Source: Bacteroidota bacterium (GTDB taxonomy: Bacteria > Bacteroidota > Bacteroidia > Bacteroidales > JACABE01). From it: a DNA stretch of 64,000 nt. Position 1 is the first letter of the stretch, and the number at the start of each line of letters is the position of its first letter. Positions 1 through 10,315 of this stretch are shown in pieces. The stretch lies in contig JACABE010000005.1 of assembly GCA_013377005.1 (NCBI GenBank), forward strand, positions 1-64,000, written 5' to 3'. The notes below the pieces were generated by a model. That model made no database searches. It worked only from the letters and a program-made list of their open reading frames with translations, and had not been told where the DNA came from. The translations under genes and the position numbers were made by a program.

Positions 1-50
1 AAGTAGTTAAGTGTCTTTTGTGCCTTTTTGTTAAAAGGAAGAATCGCCCT

Positions 51-1676
51 TTATAATCGAGGCCCGGCAGCAACCAAACGTTTACCTTCTTCGTTATCAG
101 TAAAACTTTCAAAGTTTTTAATAAATTTTTCAGCAAGATTGCGAGCTGAAGCATCCCATTCTGTTGGGTTAGCCCATAAATTGCGAGGATTTAATAATGT
201 AGGCTTAACATTATTAACTTCTTTAGGAATAGCAAGCCCGAATATAGGTATATTTTCATACGCAGCATTGTCTAAAGAACCATCTAAAATAGCATCAATT
301 ATAGCTCTGGTTGAAGGTATGTCAATACGCTTCCCAACTCCGTAAGGACCACCAATCCATCCTGTATTTACTAAATAAGCTGTAGAACCATGTGCCTCTA
401 TTTTACGAATTAATTCGCGAGCATAAACAGTAGGATGCAGCAACAAAAAAGCAGCTCCAAAACATGAAGAAAAAGTAGGAGTCGGTTCTTTTATACCTCT
501 TTCTGTTCCTGCTACTTTAGCAGTATAACCGCTTAAAAATTGGTACATAGTTTGATCTCTCGTTAATTTTGAAACAGGAGGTAAAACACCAAATGCATCA
601 GCAGTTAGGAATATAACTTTTTTTGCATGACCACCTTTTGAAACAGGTTTTACGATATTATTAATATGATAGATTGGATATGAAACGCGTGTGTTTTCAG
701 TTTTTGACCCATCATCAAATAAAATCGCACCAGTTTTTTCATTATATGCCAGATTTTCAAGCAATGCATCACGTTTGATGGAATTATAAATATCAGGTTC
801 GTTTTCTTTACTCAAGTTAATGCACTTTGCATAACAGCCACCTTCAAAGTTAAAAACTCCATTATCGTCCCAACCATGTTCATCATCTCCAATCAACATG
901 CGTTTCGGGTCAGCCGAAAGCGTGGTTTTTCCAGTTCCTGATAAACCAAAAAACACTGCAGTATCGCCATCTTTACCCATATTAGCTGAACAGTGCATAG
1001 ATGCTATCCCTTTCAATGGAAGAAAATAATTCATAATTGAGAAAAATCCTTTTTTGATTTCACCACCATACCAAGTTCCGCCAACTACAGCTCTACGTTC
1101 TTTGATATTGAAGACAGTATATACATCGCTATGTAGATTATGTTCTTGCCATTTTTTATTAGTAGTTTTACACGCATTGAGCATTACAAAATCAGGTTCA
1201 AAGTTTTTTAACTCCACTTCTGTAGGTCGAATAAACATATTTTTTACAAAATGAGCCATCCAAGCAACTTCAGTAACGACTCTTATTTTTAAACGTGTAT
1301 CATCATTGGTACCGGCAAAGCCATCCATTACATATATTTTCTTACCATTAAGTTGATTTACCGAATTGCTGTACAAATCTTTCCAAATAGCTTCTGAAAT
1401 AGGCTTATTGTCAGATGATTTACGCAAAGGATTTGCCCACCATACGTTAGCCTTCGATTCGCTTTCTTCTACAATATATTTATCTTTAGGTGAACGGCCG
1501 GTAAATATACCTGTGTCTACTGTAACAGCACCTGTGTTGGTTACAAATCCTCGTTCAAATCCCTCTAATGCAGGATTTGTTTCATGTTCAAACAATTCAT
1601 TATATGAAAGATTATAGTATATTTCTTCGGCATGATCAATGCCATAACTTTTTAATGCAGTTTTGATATTTTCCAT
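51..1676 (-). CDS. pckA: Phosphoenolpyruvate carboxykinase (ATP)
   Basis: 541 aa; [17 protein letters not shown]-loop, [24 protein letters not shown] motifs of ATP-PEPCK. Confidence 0.97.
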   Translation of the reverse strand: MENIKTALKSYGIDHAEEIYYNLSYNELFEHETNPALEGFERGFVTNTGAVTVDTGIFTGRSPKDKYIVEESESKANVWWANPLRKSSDNKPISEAIWKDLYSNSVNQLNGKKIYVMDGFAGTNDDTRLKIRVVTEVAWMAHFVKNMFIRPTEVELKNFEPDFVMLNACKTTNKKWQEHNLHSDVYTVFNIKERRAVVGGTWYGGEIKKGFFSIMNYFLPLKGIASMHCSANMGKDGDTAVFFGLSGTGKTTLSADPKRMLIGDDEHGWDDNGVFNFEGGCYAKCINLSKENEPDIYNSIKRDALLENLAYNEKTGAILFDDGSKTENTRVSYPIYHINNIVKPVSKGGHAKKVIFLTADAFGVLPPVSKLTRDQTMYQFLSGYTAKVAGTERGIKEPTPTFSSCFGAAFLLLHPTVYARELIRKIEAHGSTAYLVNTGWIGGPYGVGKRIDIPSTRAIIDAILDGSLDNAAYENIPIFGLAIPKEVNNVKPTLLNPRNLWANPTEWDASARNLAEKFIKNFESFTDNEEGKRLVAAGPRL

Positions 1677-1934
1677 AATAATTAATTAAATAGATTATCT
1701 ATTGATAAGTTATAAATCTTTTTGAAAGAAAACACAAAAAGTTTGAGTAATTATATTAAAAACAATCATAAATAGAACTTATTATAAACTATTGATTAAT
1801 TGATTTTTTATAAAACCCCCCTTAGTATTGTCAGTTTTCTCTAAAATTTTAGACAAAAATACATACTTTTTTCATTAAAAAGGGGGTAATGTAATTTTTT
1901 TTCAAAAAAGATTTATAATATCTAATTGAATATT

Positions 1935-1942
1935 TATCTTTG
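1935..1942 (+). promoter_or_regulatory. Bacteroidota -7 element (TATCTTTG) for malic enzyme gene
   Basis: Perfect TAnnTTTG 18 bp upstream of the ATG. Confidence 0.6.
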
Positions 1943-1959
1943 TAAATTAAATTTGAAAT

Positions 1960-3432
1960 ATGGAAAAATTAAAAATTAATCTTGAAAATCTGGATAAAGT
2001 ATTTCCTGAAAATTTTTGTCCTGAACAAATTGCAAAAGCTAAAACATTGTTTTTAAAACGATTGTCACAGAAAGCTCATCAGTTTTATGGAGGAAAGATC
2101 CAAACTGTTCCTAAAGCTCCTGTGTTGGGATTCAATTGGTTTAATGTTTGGTATACGCCTGGTGTATCAAAAGTATCTACTGATATCAGGGATAATAATG
2201 TTACTTCTTACGATTTGTCAAATCGAGGTAATTTGGTGGCTGTTGTCAGTGATTCAACACGTGTATTGGGTGATGGCGACTGCTCACCTTCTGGTGGTTT
2301 AGGCGTAATGGAAGGGAAAGCTTTTCTTATGAAATATTTGGGAGGTGTTGATGGAGTTGCCTTATGCATTGATTCGAAAGATGAAACTGGCAAAAATAAT
2401 CCGGATAAAATCATTGATTTTGTGAAAATGGTTCAGCATAGTTTTGGCGCAATTAATCTTGAAGATATCTCTCAACCCAATTGTTTTAAAGTATTGGATG
2501 TTCTGAGAGAAGAATGCGATATTCCTGTTTGGCATGATGATGCACAGGGTACAGCATGTGTAACGCTTGCTGGTTTACTAAATGCTCTTAAACTTACAAA
2601 TCGAAAAATAAAAGATACCAAAATAGTTTTATTAGGTGCTGGTGCTTCTAATACAACTATAGCCCGTTTAATTATTGCTGATGGAGCTAATCCTGCCAAT
2701 GTTATAATGTTTGACTCAAAAGGTTCTTTAAATATTGAAAGAAAAGATATAGAAGATGATAAGCGTTTTTACCGTAAGTGGGAATTGTGTTTAACAACCA
2801 ATCCTTCTAATGTTAAAACTATGGAGGAAGCTATGAAAGGTGCTGATGTATTGATTTCTCTTTCAACTCCTGGTCCTGATACTGTGAAAAAGGAATGGAT
2901 TAGCGTTATGGCTGAAAAATCTATTGTTTTTACTTGTGCAAATCCTGTACCTGAAATATATCCTTATGCTGCTAAAGAAGCTGGTGCATATATTGTAGCC
3001 ACAGGAAGAGGGGACTTTCCGAATCAAGTAAATAATTCTATTGGATTTCCTGGTATTTTAAAGGGAGCTTTAATGGTGAGAGCTAAAAAAATTACCGATA
3101 ATATGGCAATTGCAGCTGCACATTCTTTGGCTGATTATGCAGAAAGACGTGGCATTGATATTGATAATATTGTTCCTACAATGAATGAAGCTGAGGTTTT
3201 TCCTCAGGAAGCTGCTGATGTTGCTATGCAGGCTATAAAGGATGGTGTTGCCAGAGTAATCATTACAAGAGAAGAGGCTTTTGCTAAAGCCAAGGATGAT
3301 ATTGAATATTCAAGAACAATGGTTGATAAACTTACAAATGAAGGCTTTATTAAAGAGCCACCCTTGCAAATGCTGGACGATGCTTTGGCTTGGTCTATTG
3401 AGCAAGTAGAATCTTTGAAGATATGTAAATAA
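1960..3432 (+). CDS. NAD(P)-dependent malic enzyme
   Basis: 490 aa; YTPGVSKVSTDI, WHDDAQGTACVTLAGLLNA, LGAGASNTTIARL, ANPVPEIYP motifs. Confidence 0.93.
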   Translation: MEKLKINLENLDKVFPENFCPEQIAKAKTLFLKRLSQKAHQFYGGKIQTVPKAPVLGFNWFNVWYTPGVSKVSTDIRDNNVTSYDLSNRGNLVAVVSDSTRVLGDGDCSPSGGLGVMEGKAFLMKYLGGVDGVALCIDSKDETGKNNPDKIIDFVKMVQHSFGAINLEDISQPNCFKVLDVLREECDIPVWHDDAQGTACVTLAGLLNALKLTNRKIKDTKIVLLGAGASNTTIARLIIADGANPANVIMFDSKGSLNIERKDIEDDKRFYRKWELCLTTNPSNVKTMEEAMKGADVLISLSTPGPDTVKKEWISVMAEKSIVFTCANPVPEIYPYAAKEAGAYIVATGRGDFPNQVNNSIGFPGILKGALMVRAKKITDNMAIAAAHSLADYAERRGIDIDNIVPTMNEAEVFPQEAADVAMQAIKDGVARVIITREEAFAKAKDDIEYSRTMVDKLTNEGFIKEPPLQMLDDALAWSIEQVESLKICK

Positions 3433-3503
3433 AACACTAAAAATCAATTGAATAAATTGACTTTTTTTAGCTTCGTTCATGTCTAAACAATGATTATTTT
3501 ATT

Positions 3504-3704
3504 CTAATCGCTATCTTCCAGATAGAAAATATCTTCTACTTTTTTATTGAAAATTCTTGCAATTTTTAATGATAAAACTGTAGAAGGTACGTATTTTTTT
3601 AGCTCCATTGCATTAATTGTCTGTCTGCTTACTTTTACTAATCGGGCAAGTTCTTCCTGAGTTATGTTTTTTATAGCCCGCTCTACTTTCAGATTGTTTT
3701 TCAT
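3504..3704 (-). CDS. Small XRE/HTH_3 transcriptional regulator
   Basis: 66 aa; ITQEELARLVKVSRQTINAMELKKYVPSTVLSLKIA helix-turn-helix. Confidence 0.85.
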   Translation of the reverse strand: MKNNLKVERAIKNITQEELARLVKVSRQTINAMELKKYVPSTVLSLKIARIFNKKVEDIFYLEDSD

Positions 3705-4171
3705 TTTGATTCTTTTTTTAATCGATAAAGCATAAAATAAAAGCGAATTAAAAAGAAAAGCAAAAATGTAAATGAATTGAACATAAAAAACACTAAAACA
3801 CCAGCTCCATATAAAAATATAATACTTAAAATAAATAGTGAAATATTAAAATACGTAGCCAACAGCAAAGATTCCAGCCTAATTTTCGCAATAAACTCAT
3901 CTTCATTTTTTGCTTTTGAAAAAGCGATAAACATTGCTCCAACTATAATAAAAATACTTAATATTTCATCAGTTATATTATTTTGAATGATACTAAACCA
4001 TTGATAATTTTGTGAAGGTAATGAATTAAAAACTGAAAAAACTTTTACATCTAAAAAAGGAAGCTCATAATCTTTAATTATAAAGAAATAAATTATCATT
4101 ACAATCGATGGAACAAATAAAAACCAACCAATGGTTTTAAAAATCTGTGGAAATAAAAATCTTGTTTTCAT
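3701..4171 (-). CDS. Small multi-pass membrane protein coupled to XRE regulator
   Basis: Hydrophobic segments; 3' end overlaps the regulator start by 4 bp; ORF track starts at 4237 but MKTRFLF at 4171 is the more plausible start. Confidence 0.65.
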   Translation of the reverse strand: MKTRFLFPQIFKTIGWFLFVPSIVMIIYFFIIKDYELPFLDVKVFSVFNSLPSQNYQWFSIIQNNITDEILSIFIIVGAMFIAFSKAKNEDEFIAKIRLESLLLATYFNISLFILSIIFLYGAGVLVFFMFNSFTFLLFFLIRFYFMLYRLKKESK

Positions 4172-4270
4172 ACACTTTCGTTTTAAATGGTTTTTAAATA
4201 ATGACACAAATGTAAGATATATTTTACAAAAAAGCAAACTTATTTTACATTTGTTTTGATATGATTTTTA

Positions 4271-4278
4271 TATCTTTG
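4271..4278 (+). promoter_or_regulatory. Bacteroidota -7 element TATCTTTG
   Basis: Perfect TAnnTTTG 9 bp before the ATG at 4288. Confidence 0.55.
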
Positions 4279-4287
4279 CAAAACATT

Positions 4288-5001
4288 ATGATTACAGATT
4301 CGCTTCAATTACTCTATAATATTAATAAGCCTGATATTTCAATTATTAGTAAAATATGTTTTGGTGAAAGACAACTTGCTGTAATGTTGATAAATAGTAA
4401 TCTTGGAACGTGTACGACACTAGGGAATCATCTGTTTGCTAAAAAAAAGGATTTACTTCAGCCTGATTTTTCTAATATTTCTCACAGAGCATTATTAATT
4501 GCTTATTATAGTGCTTTTTACAACTATTCTATTGTTGGTGAAAATCAAGGTGATATATTAGATGTTGTTAATTTTAATTTATACCAAAATATAGTAATGA
4601 TTGGTTATTTCAGAACGTTGGCTGAAAAAATTGATAGTATGCAAATTCCACTTATTATATTTGATTTAGCTTCTAATGAAGAAAGACTGACCAAAATAAA
4701 TAAACAGGATGAACACCTAGGCAAAGCAGATGCTATTATTCTTACAGCTACTACTCTATATAATAATACATTTGATAAAATTATGAGCAAAGTAAATTCT
4801 GATTCTGATGTTTTTTTGTTAGGACCTACGTCAGTTCTTTGTCAGGATTTGTTTTATCATAAAAACGTGAAGTATATCTTTGGTGCTGTTTTTAATGAAA
4901 CAGAGAAAGTGTTGAAAACCATTGAAGAAGGTGGGGGGATTAAAGATATTCGTTCTCTAATGAAAAAAATATATTTAAAAAGACCTGAAAATTGGACATA
5001 A
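4288..5001 (+). CDS. DUF364-like / Rossmann-like putative heavy-metal chelatase protein
   Basis: Protein resembles DUF364 family (ILTATTLYNNTFDKIM, LLGPTSVLCQDLFYH); start moved from 4261 because a TATCTTTG promoter element lies at 4271-4278. Confidence 0.55.
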   Translation: MITDSLQLLYNINKPDISIISKICFGERQLAVMLINSNLGTCTTLGNHLFAKKKDLLQPDFSNISHRALLIAYYSAFYNYSIVGENQGDILDVVNFNLYQNIVMIGYFRTLAEKIDSMQIPLIIFDLASNEERLTKINKQDEHLGKADAIILTATTLYNNTFDKIMSKVNSDSDVFLLGPTSVLCQDLFYHKNVKYIFGAVFNETEKVLKTIEEGGGIKDIRSLMKKIYLKRPENWT

Positions 5002-5038
5002 AATTATAATTTTGAAAAAAAATAAATCTCACTTAATT

Positions 5039-5320
5039 ATGTTTAAAACGAATGAATACTTCGATGGAAAAGTAAAATCCATTGCTTATCAAACACCAGA
5101 AGGCCCAGCTACTATTGGAGTTATGGCTGCTGGAGAATATGAGTTTGGCACTTCAAATATTGAATACATGACTGTTACTTCAGGAAAAATGATTATTCAA
5201 TTAGCTGGAGAAACAGATTGGAAACAATACAAAGAATTTGATACTTTTATTGTTCCTAAAGACAGTAAATTTAAGCTTAAAATAGCTGAAGATACTACTT
5301 ATCGCTGTTTATACAGATAA
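5039..5320 (+). CDS. ppnP: Pyrimidine/purine nucleoside phosphorylase (DUF1255/PpnP cupin)
   Basis: YFDGKVKSIAYQTPEGPATIGVMAAGEYEFGTS.. TSGKMIIQLAGETDWKQYK.. typical PpnP; ATG at 5039 preferred over TTG at 5012. Confidence 0.88.
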   Translation: MFKTNEYFDGKVKSIAYQTPEGPATIGVMAAGEYEFGTSNIEYMTVTSGKMIIQLAGETDWKQYKEFDTFIVPKDSKFKLKIAEDTTYRCLYR

Positions 5321-5482
5321 AAAATAAATATTATAACTTACTGATAGTTTGATTAAACTTAAATTATTTTCAGTATTTTATATGCTAAAAGTCATAGCAT
5401 TATATTGATTTGTCTAGTTTTTTATAAAAATATTATGTAGTACGAATAATTTATTTACTCAGAAATCTAATAAATAAACAAA

Positions 5483-6265
5483 TTGCAGTCAATAGAAAAA
5501 ATAGTAATAATAGGTGCAGGAAGTTTAGCAACAAACTTAGCAATAGCTTTGAAAAATAGTAAGTTAAAAATCGTTCAAATTGTAAACAGAACACTTTCAA
5601 ATGCTGCTTTGTTGGCATCAAAAGTGGAGGCATCTTATACTAATGATTTTAATGCAATAGACTTACAAGCAGACTTATACATTATCTCTGTTTCTGACAC
5701 AAGTATTTCTGGAGTGTTGGAAAAATTGCATTTGAATGAGAAATTAGTGGTTCATACTGCAGGCACTATTGATTTGCAAATTCTTAAATCTATTTCTCAA
5801 AATTATGGTGTTTTTTATCCCCTGCAAACTTTTTCAAAAGAGGAAATAGTTACTTTCAATAATATTCCTATTTGTATTGAAGCTAATTCTGTGGAAAATG
5901 AATCTCTACTTATTCAGCTGGGAATGAGGATGTCAAATAATATTCAGAAAATAAATTCAGAACAAAGAAAGATTCTTCACATCTCTGCAGTATTTGCTAG
6001 TAATTTTAGTAGTTATATGTATTTACTTGCTAATGAAATTTTGTCAGACAATCAAATATCTTTTGATATTTTAAAACCTCTTATACATAGAACTGCCGAA
6101 AAAATTCAAACACATCAACCAAAAGATGCATTAACTGGTCCTGCACGTCGTAATGATACCTCAGTTTTGGAAGCTCATTTAAATATATTGAAAGAACATC
6201 CTGATTATCAAGAAATATATAAACTTATAAGCAAAAATATTGTTAAGCATTTTTATCAATCTTAA
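5483..6265 (+). CDS. DUF2520 / Rossmann-fold NADP-binding protein
   Basis: N-terminal KIVIIGAGSLATNLAIAL and C-terminal DALTGPARRNDTSVLEAHL typical of DUF2520; uses TTG start. Confidence 0.85.
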   Translation: MQSIEKIVIIGAGSLATNLAIALKNSKLKIVQIVNRTLSNAALLASKVEASYTNDFNAIDLQADLYIISVSDTSISGVLEKLHLNEKLVVHTAGTIDLQILKSISQNYGVFYPLQTFSKEEIVTFNNIPICIEANSVENESLLIQLGMRMSNNIQKINSEQRKILHISAVFASNFSSYMYLLANEILSDNQISFDILKPLIHRTAEKIQTHQPKDALTGPARRNDTSVLEAHLNILKEHPDYQEIYKLISKNIVKHFYQS

Positions 6266-6271
6266 AAGAGA

Positions 6272-6793
6272 ATGTCAAATTATAAAGAAAAACTACATGA
6301 AATAACCACATTTATTTTTGATTATGATGGTGTTTTAACCGATGGAAAAGTATTGGTAATTAATGAAAATGAACAACTTCGTTCTTCAAATGTGAAAGAT
6401 GGTTATGCTTTGCAATATGCTATAAAAAAAGGTTATAGAATTTGTATAATCTCTGGAGGTATTTCATCTTCAATGACTCAAAGGATGGAAAGTTTAGGTA
6501 TTACTGATGTTTTTCTAGGTGTTCAAAATAAATTAGAGACCTATAACAATTATCTGATAAATAATGATTTAATAAACACACAAGTGTTGTATATGGGTGA
6601 TGATATTCCTGATTATGAAGTAATGTTAAATGTTGGAGTTGCCACTTGCCCTTCAGATGCAGCTACGGAAATAAAGTCAATAGCTGATTATATTTCTGAT
6701 GCTAAGGGAGGCGAAGGTTGCGTTAGAGATATTATTGAACAAGTTCTTCGCTTGCACAATCAATGGTTTCACAAAGAGGCTTTTCATTGGTAA
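6272..6793 (+). CDS. KdsC-like HAD phosphatase (3-deoxy-D-manno-octulosonate 8-phosphate phosphatase family)
   Basis: FIFDYDGVLTDGKVLV, YMGDDIPDYEVM, ADYISDAKGGEGCVRDIIEQVL. Confidence 0.9.
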   Translation: MSNYKEKLHEITTFIFDYDGVLTDGKVLVINENEQLRSSNVKDGYALQYAIKKGYRICIISGGISSSMTQRMESLGITDVFLGVQNKLETYNNYLINNDLINTQVLYMGDDIPDYEVMLNVGVATCPSDAATEIKSIADYISDAKGGEGCVRDIIEQVLRLHNQWFHKEAFHW

Positions 6794-6825
6794 ATTATAA
6801 GCAAACAGAACTCATTTATAAATTG

Positions 6826-7326
6826 CTAAGCTTTTGAAGCTGTATTTCTCATTAAAACGATATCCTTATCAAATAGATACAAACTGTGTAATCCTATTAG
6901 TTTGAGCTTATCAAGAATAAGCTTTACTGATTTTTCTTCTTCAATTTGTTCGTTAACAAACCATTGAATCCAATTACTGGTAGAATAATCTTTTTCTTCC
7001 ATACAAACACCAACAATTTCATTAATTGATTTAGAAATTAATCTTTCATGTTTATAGACCTGATCGAATAAGTCGTGAATATCAATGTAATCAATAGGTG
7101 GTTGTTTAAGCGCAGGAATAACTGCTTTTCCTCCTCTTTCGTTGATATAAGTGATAAACTTTAACATGTGAATATGTTCTTCTTCAGCCTGAAGGTATAA
7201 CCATTGTGCAGTACCTTCAAATCCATTGTTTTCTGCCCAGGAAGCCATTGCAAGATATAAATTTGACGAATATGCTTCTTTCTCAATTTGAGCTACTAAA
7301 ATATTTTCTAACATTTGCGTTAACAT
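6826..7326 (-). CDS. ftnA: Ferritin
   Basis: MLENILVAQIEKEAYSSNLYLAMASWAENNGFEGTAQWLYLQAEEEHIHMLKFITYINERGG; start trimmed from 7383 to MLTQ at 7326. Confidence 0.92.
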   Translation of the reverse strand: MLTQMLENILVAQIEKEAYSSNLYLAMASWAENNGFEGTAQWLYLQAEEEHIHMLKFITYINERGGKAVIPALKQPPIDYIDIHDLFDQVYKHERLISKSINEIVGVCMEEKDYSTSNWIQWFVNEQIEEEKSVKLILDKLKLIGLHSLYLFDKDIVLMRNTASKA

Positions 7327-7572
7327 GAAAATAAACTTTATATATAATTTTAGAGTAACAAAAAATGCATCTGTCTTGTTCATTATATAATTTTAAATAA
7401 AAAAAGAAAAATTCATCTGACAATTATTATCTTTGTAAGAAATATTTATACAAGTTTTTTTATTTTAAGTAAATTCAAAAAAATAATATGGAAAAAATTA
7501 AAATTTTTATTTAGAATGATTCTTTTTTAACAAAACTTGATTAAATTTAAGTTATTTTAATATAATTTTCCC

Positions 7573-7580
7573 TATTTTTG
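7573..7580 (+). promoter_or_regulatory. Bacteroidota -7 element TATTTTTG for porP-gldKLMN operon
   Basis: Perfect TAnnTTTG about 207 bp upstream of porP ATG, implying a long 5' leader. Confidence 0.55.
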
Positions 7581-7595
7581 CGTTACTAAATAATA

Positions 7596-7657
7596 TAAAT
7601 AATTATCAAATGATTAATTACAATTGGCTTTCGATGTAACTTTTTGATAATTATTTA
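7596..7657 (+). promoter_or_regulatory. Leader stem-loop upstream of T9SS operon
   Basis: Perfect 15-bp inverted repeat taaataattatcaaa / tttgataattattta with 32-nt loop. Confidence 0.5.
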
Positions 7658-7786
7658 ATTATAAACGTACGGGCTTAATAAAAAGTAGCAATAAACAGTT
7701 TTTTAACAATAAATATTTTGTTGTTTTAAATTATATTTTGTTATTTTACAGTCTCGTTTGGGAGCTTTTACATAAATTTATTTACT

Positions 7787-8797
7787 ATGAGAAGTAAAAT
7801 TTTTACGTTTATACTAATTTTATTTGCTGCAAATACTATTGTTTTTGCACAACAGGAAGCTCAATTTAGCCAATATATGTTCAATACTATGGCTATAAAT
7901 CCTGGCTATGCAGGAAGTAATGGTGCTATATGCCTCAATACTTTTGCAAGGCAGCAATGGGCGGGATTTAAGGATCCCGATGGTAGTAGTACAGCTCCCC
8001 AAACCTTTTTATTTTCTATTGATGCACCTATCAAATTCTTACATGGAGGCTTAGGGGCTGTGGTTAGTAAAGATAAAGCCGGTTTTGAAGACAATACTAA
8101 TTTTCGTTTGGCTTATACATATCGTGTAAATCTTGGACGTGGGTTTCTTGGAATTGGTGCAGAAGTTTCTTTTTTGGATAAAAAAATAGATTTTTCAAAG
8201 TTCAGAACAGGTAATGAGAGTGATATGTCAGGAAATAACGATCCTGTTATAGCAGCTGGTAAAGCTAAAGGAAGTGATTTTTTTACTGATTTTGCATTTG
8301 GAATTTATTATAATGTACCTGGTAAGTATTATGTTGGAATTTCTGCTTTAAACCTTAGCGAACCTACCGGTTTTGCCTGGAAATCTACTTCTTCCACTGC
8401 TACTGTCTCTGGAGGTAATGCTGTACAGTTAAAAAGAACCTATTTTGCTACTGCCGGTTATGAATATATTTTTCCAAGTAATCCATCTTTTGAATTAGAT
8501 CCATCTTTGTTAATTAAAACAGACTTTGTATCAGCACAATACGATGTTTCAGCAATATTAAAGTATGATAATAAGTTTTGGGGTGGTTTAAGTTATAGAG
8601 TGCAGGATGCTGTTACTGTTTTAGTTGGTATGAACATGGGATCATTTAAATTTGGTTACTCTTATGATATTACAACTTCAAAACTGGGTGGGGCAGGAAA
8701 AAGCAATGGTAGTCACGAACTATTCTTAAGATATTGCTTTAAAATATCAATTCCTACGTATCCAAAAAGTTATAAAAACACACGGTATTTTAACTAA
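7787..8797 (+). CDS. porP: Type IX secretion system membrane protein PorP/SprF family
   Basis: AQQEAQFSQYMFNTMAINPGYAGSNGAIC... PorP/SprF signature; directly upstream of gldKLMN. Confidence 0.93.
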   Translation: MRSKIFTFILILFAANTIVFAQQEAQFSQYMFNTMAINPGYAGSNGAICLNTFARQQWAGFKDPDGSSTAPQTFLFSIDAPIKFLHGGLGAVVSKDKAGFEDNTNFRLAYTYRVNLGRGFLGIGAEVSFLDKKIDFSKFRTGNESDMSGNNDPVIAAGKAKGSDFFTDFAFGIYYNVPGKYYVGISALNLSEPTGFAWKSTSSTATVSGGNAVQLKRTYFATAGYEYIFPSNPSFELDPSLLIKTDFVSAQYDVSAILKYDNKFWGGLSYRVQDAVTVLVGMNMGSFKFGYSYDITTSKLGGAGKSNGSHELFLRYCFKISIPTYPKSYKNTRYFN

Positions 8798-8871
8798 TAT
8801 TGTAACATTAAGTAAAAATTTTCGTTCAATTAAATTACGAAAAAAAATACTAAACGAATAAAAAAATCGTT

Positions 8872-10251
8872 ATGAATATCAAATCAAAATCTAATATGAG
8901 AAACGTCTTTTTTTATCTTATCATTGTTTTGCTACTTGCAAGTTGCGGAAATTCTGGTAATGGAGAATTAATCGGTGTTCAAGACAGACCGAGATTTTAT
9001 CAACCCGATCCTTATGGAACTATTTTTATTCCATTGGGCTCTTATACAATGGGTGCTGGTGATCAAGATATTTTTTATGCTAATGTCTATCAATCGAAAA
9101 CAGTTAGTGTTGAATCTTTTTATATGGATGAAACCGAGATTACCAATAATGAATATCGCCAGTTTGTAGATTGGGTTAGAGATTCTCTTGCTCACACTAA
9201 GTTAGGCGAAGGTGGTATAGAGGGGCATTTAATTACAGAAGATGACAATGGCGAACCTATTGATCCTCCTGTTATTAATTGGGATACAGAAATTGAATGG
9301 GATGCTCCTGAAAATAAAGAAGCATTAGAAGATATGTATCTTCCTGAAAACGAAAGATTTTATAGAAGAAAAGAAATTGATACGCGTAAGTTAAACTACA
9401 TTTATTACTGGATAGATGTACAAGCAGCTGCGCAAAAAGATTATTCTCAACCTGCTAACTCACAAAATGCTTCGTTAATGAACCGTCCACAAGGTTTAAA
9501 AGATCGCTCTGTTTATATCAGAAAAGAAATTATTAATGTATATCCAGATACTCTTTGTTGGATTCACGATTTCACTTATTCGTTTAACGAACCAATGACT
9601 AAGTCTTATTTTTGGCATCCAGTTTACGATAATTACCCTGTAGTTGGTGTAAATTGGAAGCAAGCAAGAGCATTCTGTAATTGGAGAACAATGCAAATGA
9701 ATGGCTTTCTTGAAAGTATTGGAGAGGTTGGCGTAAACGATTTTAGATTACCAAACGAAACTGAATGGGAATGGGCTGCACGTGGTGGTGCTGCATTAAG
9801 TCCATATCCATGGGGTGGTCCTTATATTAGAAATAGTAATGGCTGCTTTTTAGGAAATTACAAGCCGCTACGTGGAAATTATGTTGATGACGGTGGTATT
9901 CGTACTTTAATTGTTGCACATTATGCTCCAAATGATTTTGGGTTGTATGATATGGCTGGCAATGTAAGTGAATGGTGCGCAGATGCTTTTGATGAATCTG
10001 CTTACAACTTTGCACATGATATGAATATGTATTATAACTATGATGCAAAAGATAATGAAAATGCTGTTCAAAAAAGAAAAGTTATTAGAGGTGGTTCATG
10101 GAAAGATGTTGGTTATTACATGCAAGTTAATGCTCGTCAATATGAATACCAAGATACTTGTAAATCTTATGTTGGATTTAGGTGTGTGCAATCTTATTTA
10201 GGACGCAAAAAAGGTGATAGTCCAAAAACAGAATCGAATGTTTACAATTAA
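8872..10251 (+). CDS. gldK: T9SS outer-membrane lipoprotein GldK/PorK
   Basis: Lipobox LLASC; FGE-sulfatase domain; synteny with gldLMN. Confidence 0.94.
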   Translation: MNIKSKSNMRNVFFYLIIVLLLASCGNSGNGELIGVQDRPRFYQPDPYGTIFIPLGSYTMGAGDQDIFYANVYQSKTVSVESFYMDETEITNNEYRQFVDWVRDSLAHTKLGEGGIEGHLITEDDNGEPIDPPVINWDTEIEWDAPENKEALEDMYLPENERFYRRKEIDTRKLNYIYYWIDVQAAAQKDYSQPANSQNASLMNRPQGLKDRSVYIRKEIINVYPDTLCWIHDFTYSFNEPMTKSYFWHPVYDNYPVVGVNWKQARAFCNWRTMQMNGFLESIGEVGVNDFRLPNETEWEWAARGGAALSPYPWGGPYIRNSNGCFLGNYKPLRGNYVDDGGIRTLIVAHYAPNDFGLYDMAGNVSEWCADAFDESAYNFAHDMNMYYNYDAKDNENAVQKRKVIRGGSWKDVGYYMQVNARQYEYQDTCKSYVGFRCVQSYLGRKKGDSPKTESNVYN

Positions 10252-10315
10252 AAATCAATAAATTTAATCAAATAATAAATCAAATTAATCACTTTAATCA
10301 AATTATTTAATAATC

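Noticed and set aside
28-345. 105-aa + strand ORF opposite pckA
   Set aside because: Antisense to a confidently assigned gene; composition is a reverse-frame artefact.
1816-1886. CCCCCC...GGGGG inverted pair upstream of the malic enzyme gene
   Set aside because: Only about 6 complementary bases separated by ~58 nt; too weak to call regulatory.
8872-10251. GldK C-terminus as a second DGR variable region
   Set aside because: Same FGE fold but AT-rich, non-NNC codons and a conserved T9SS role; used as a negative control.
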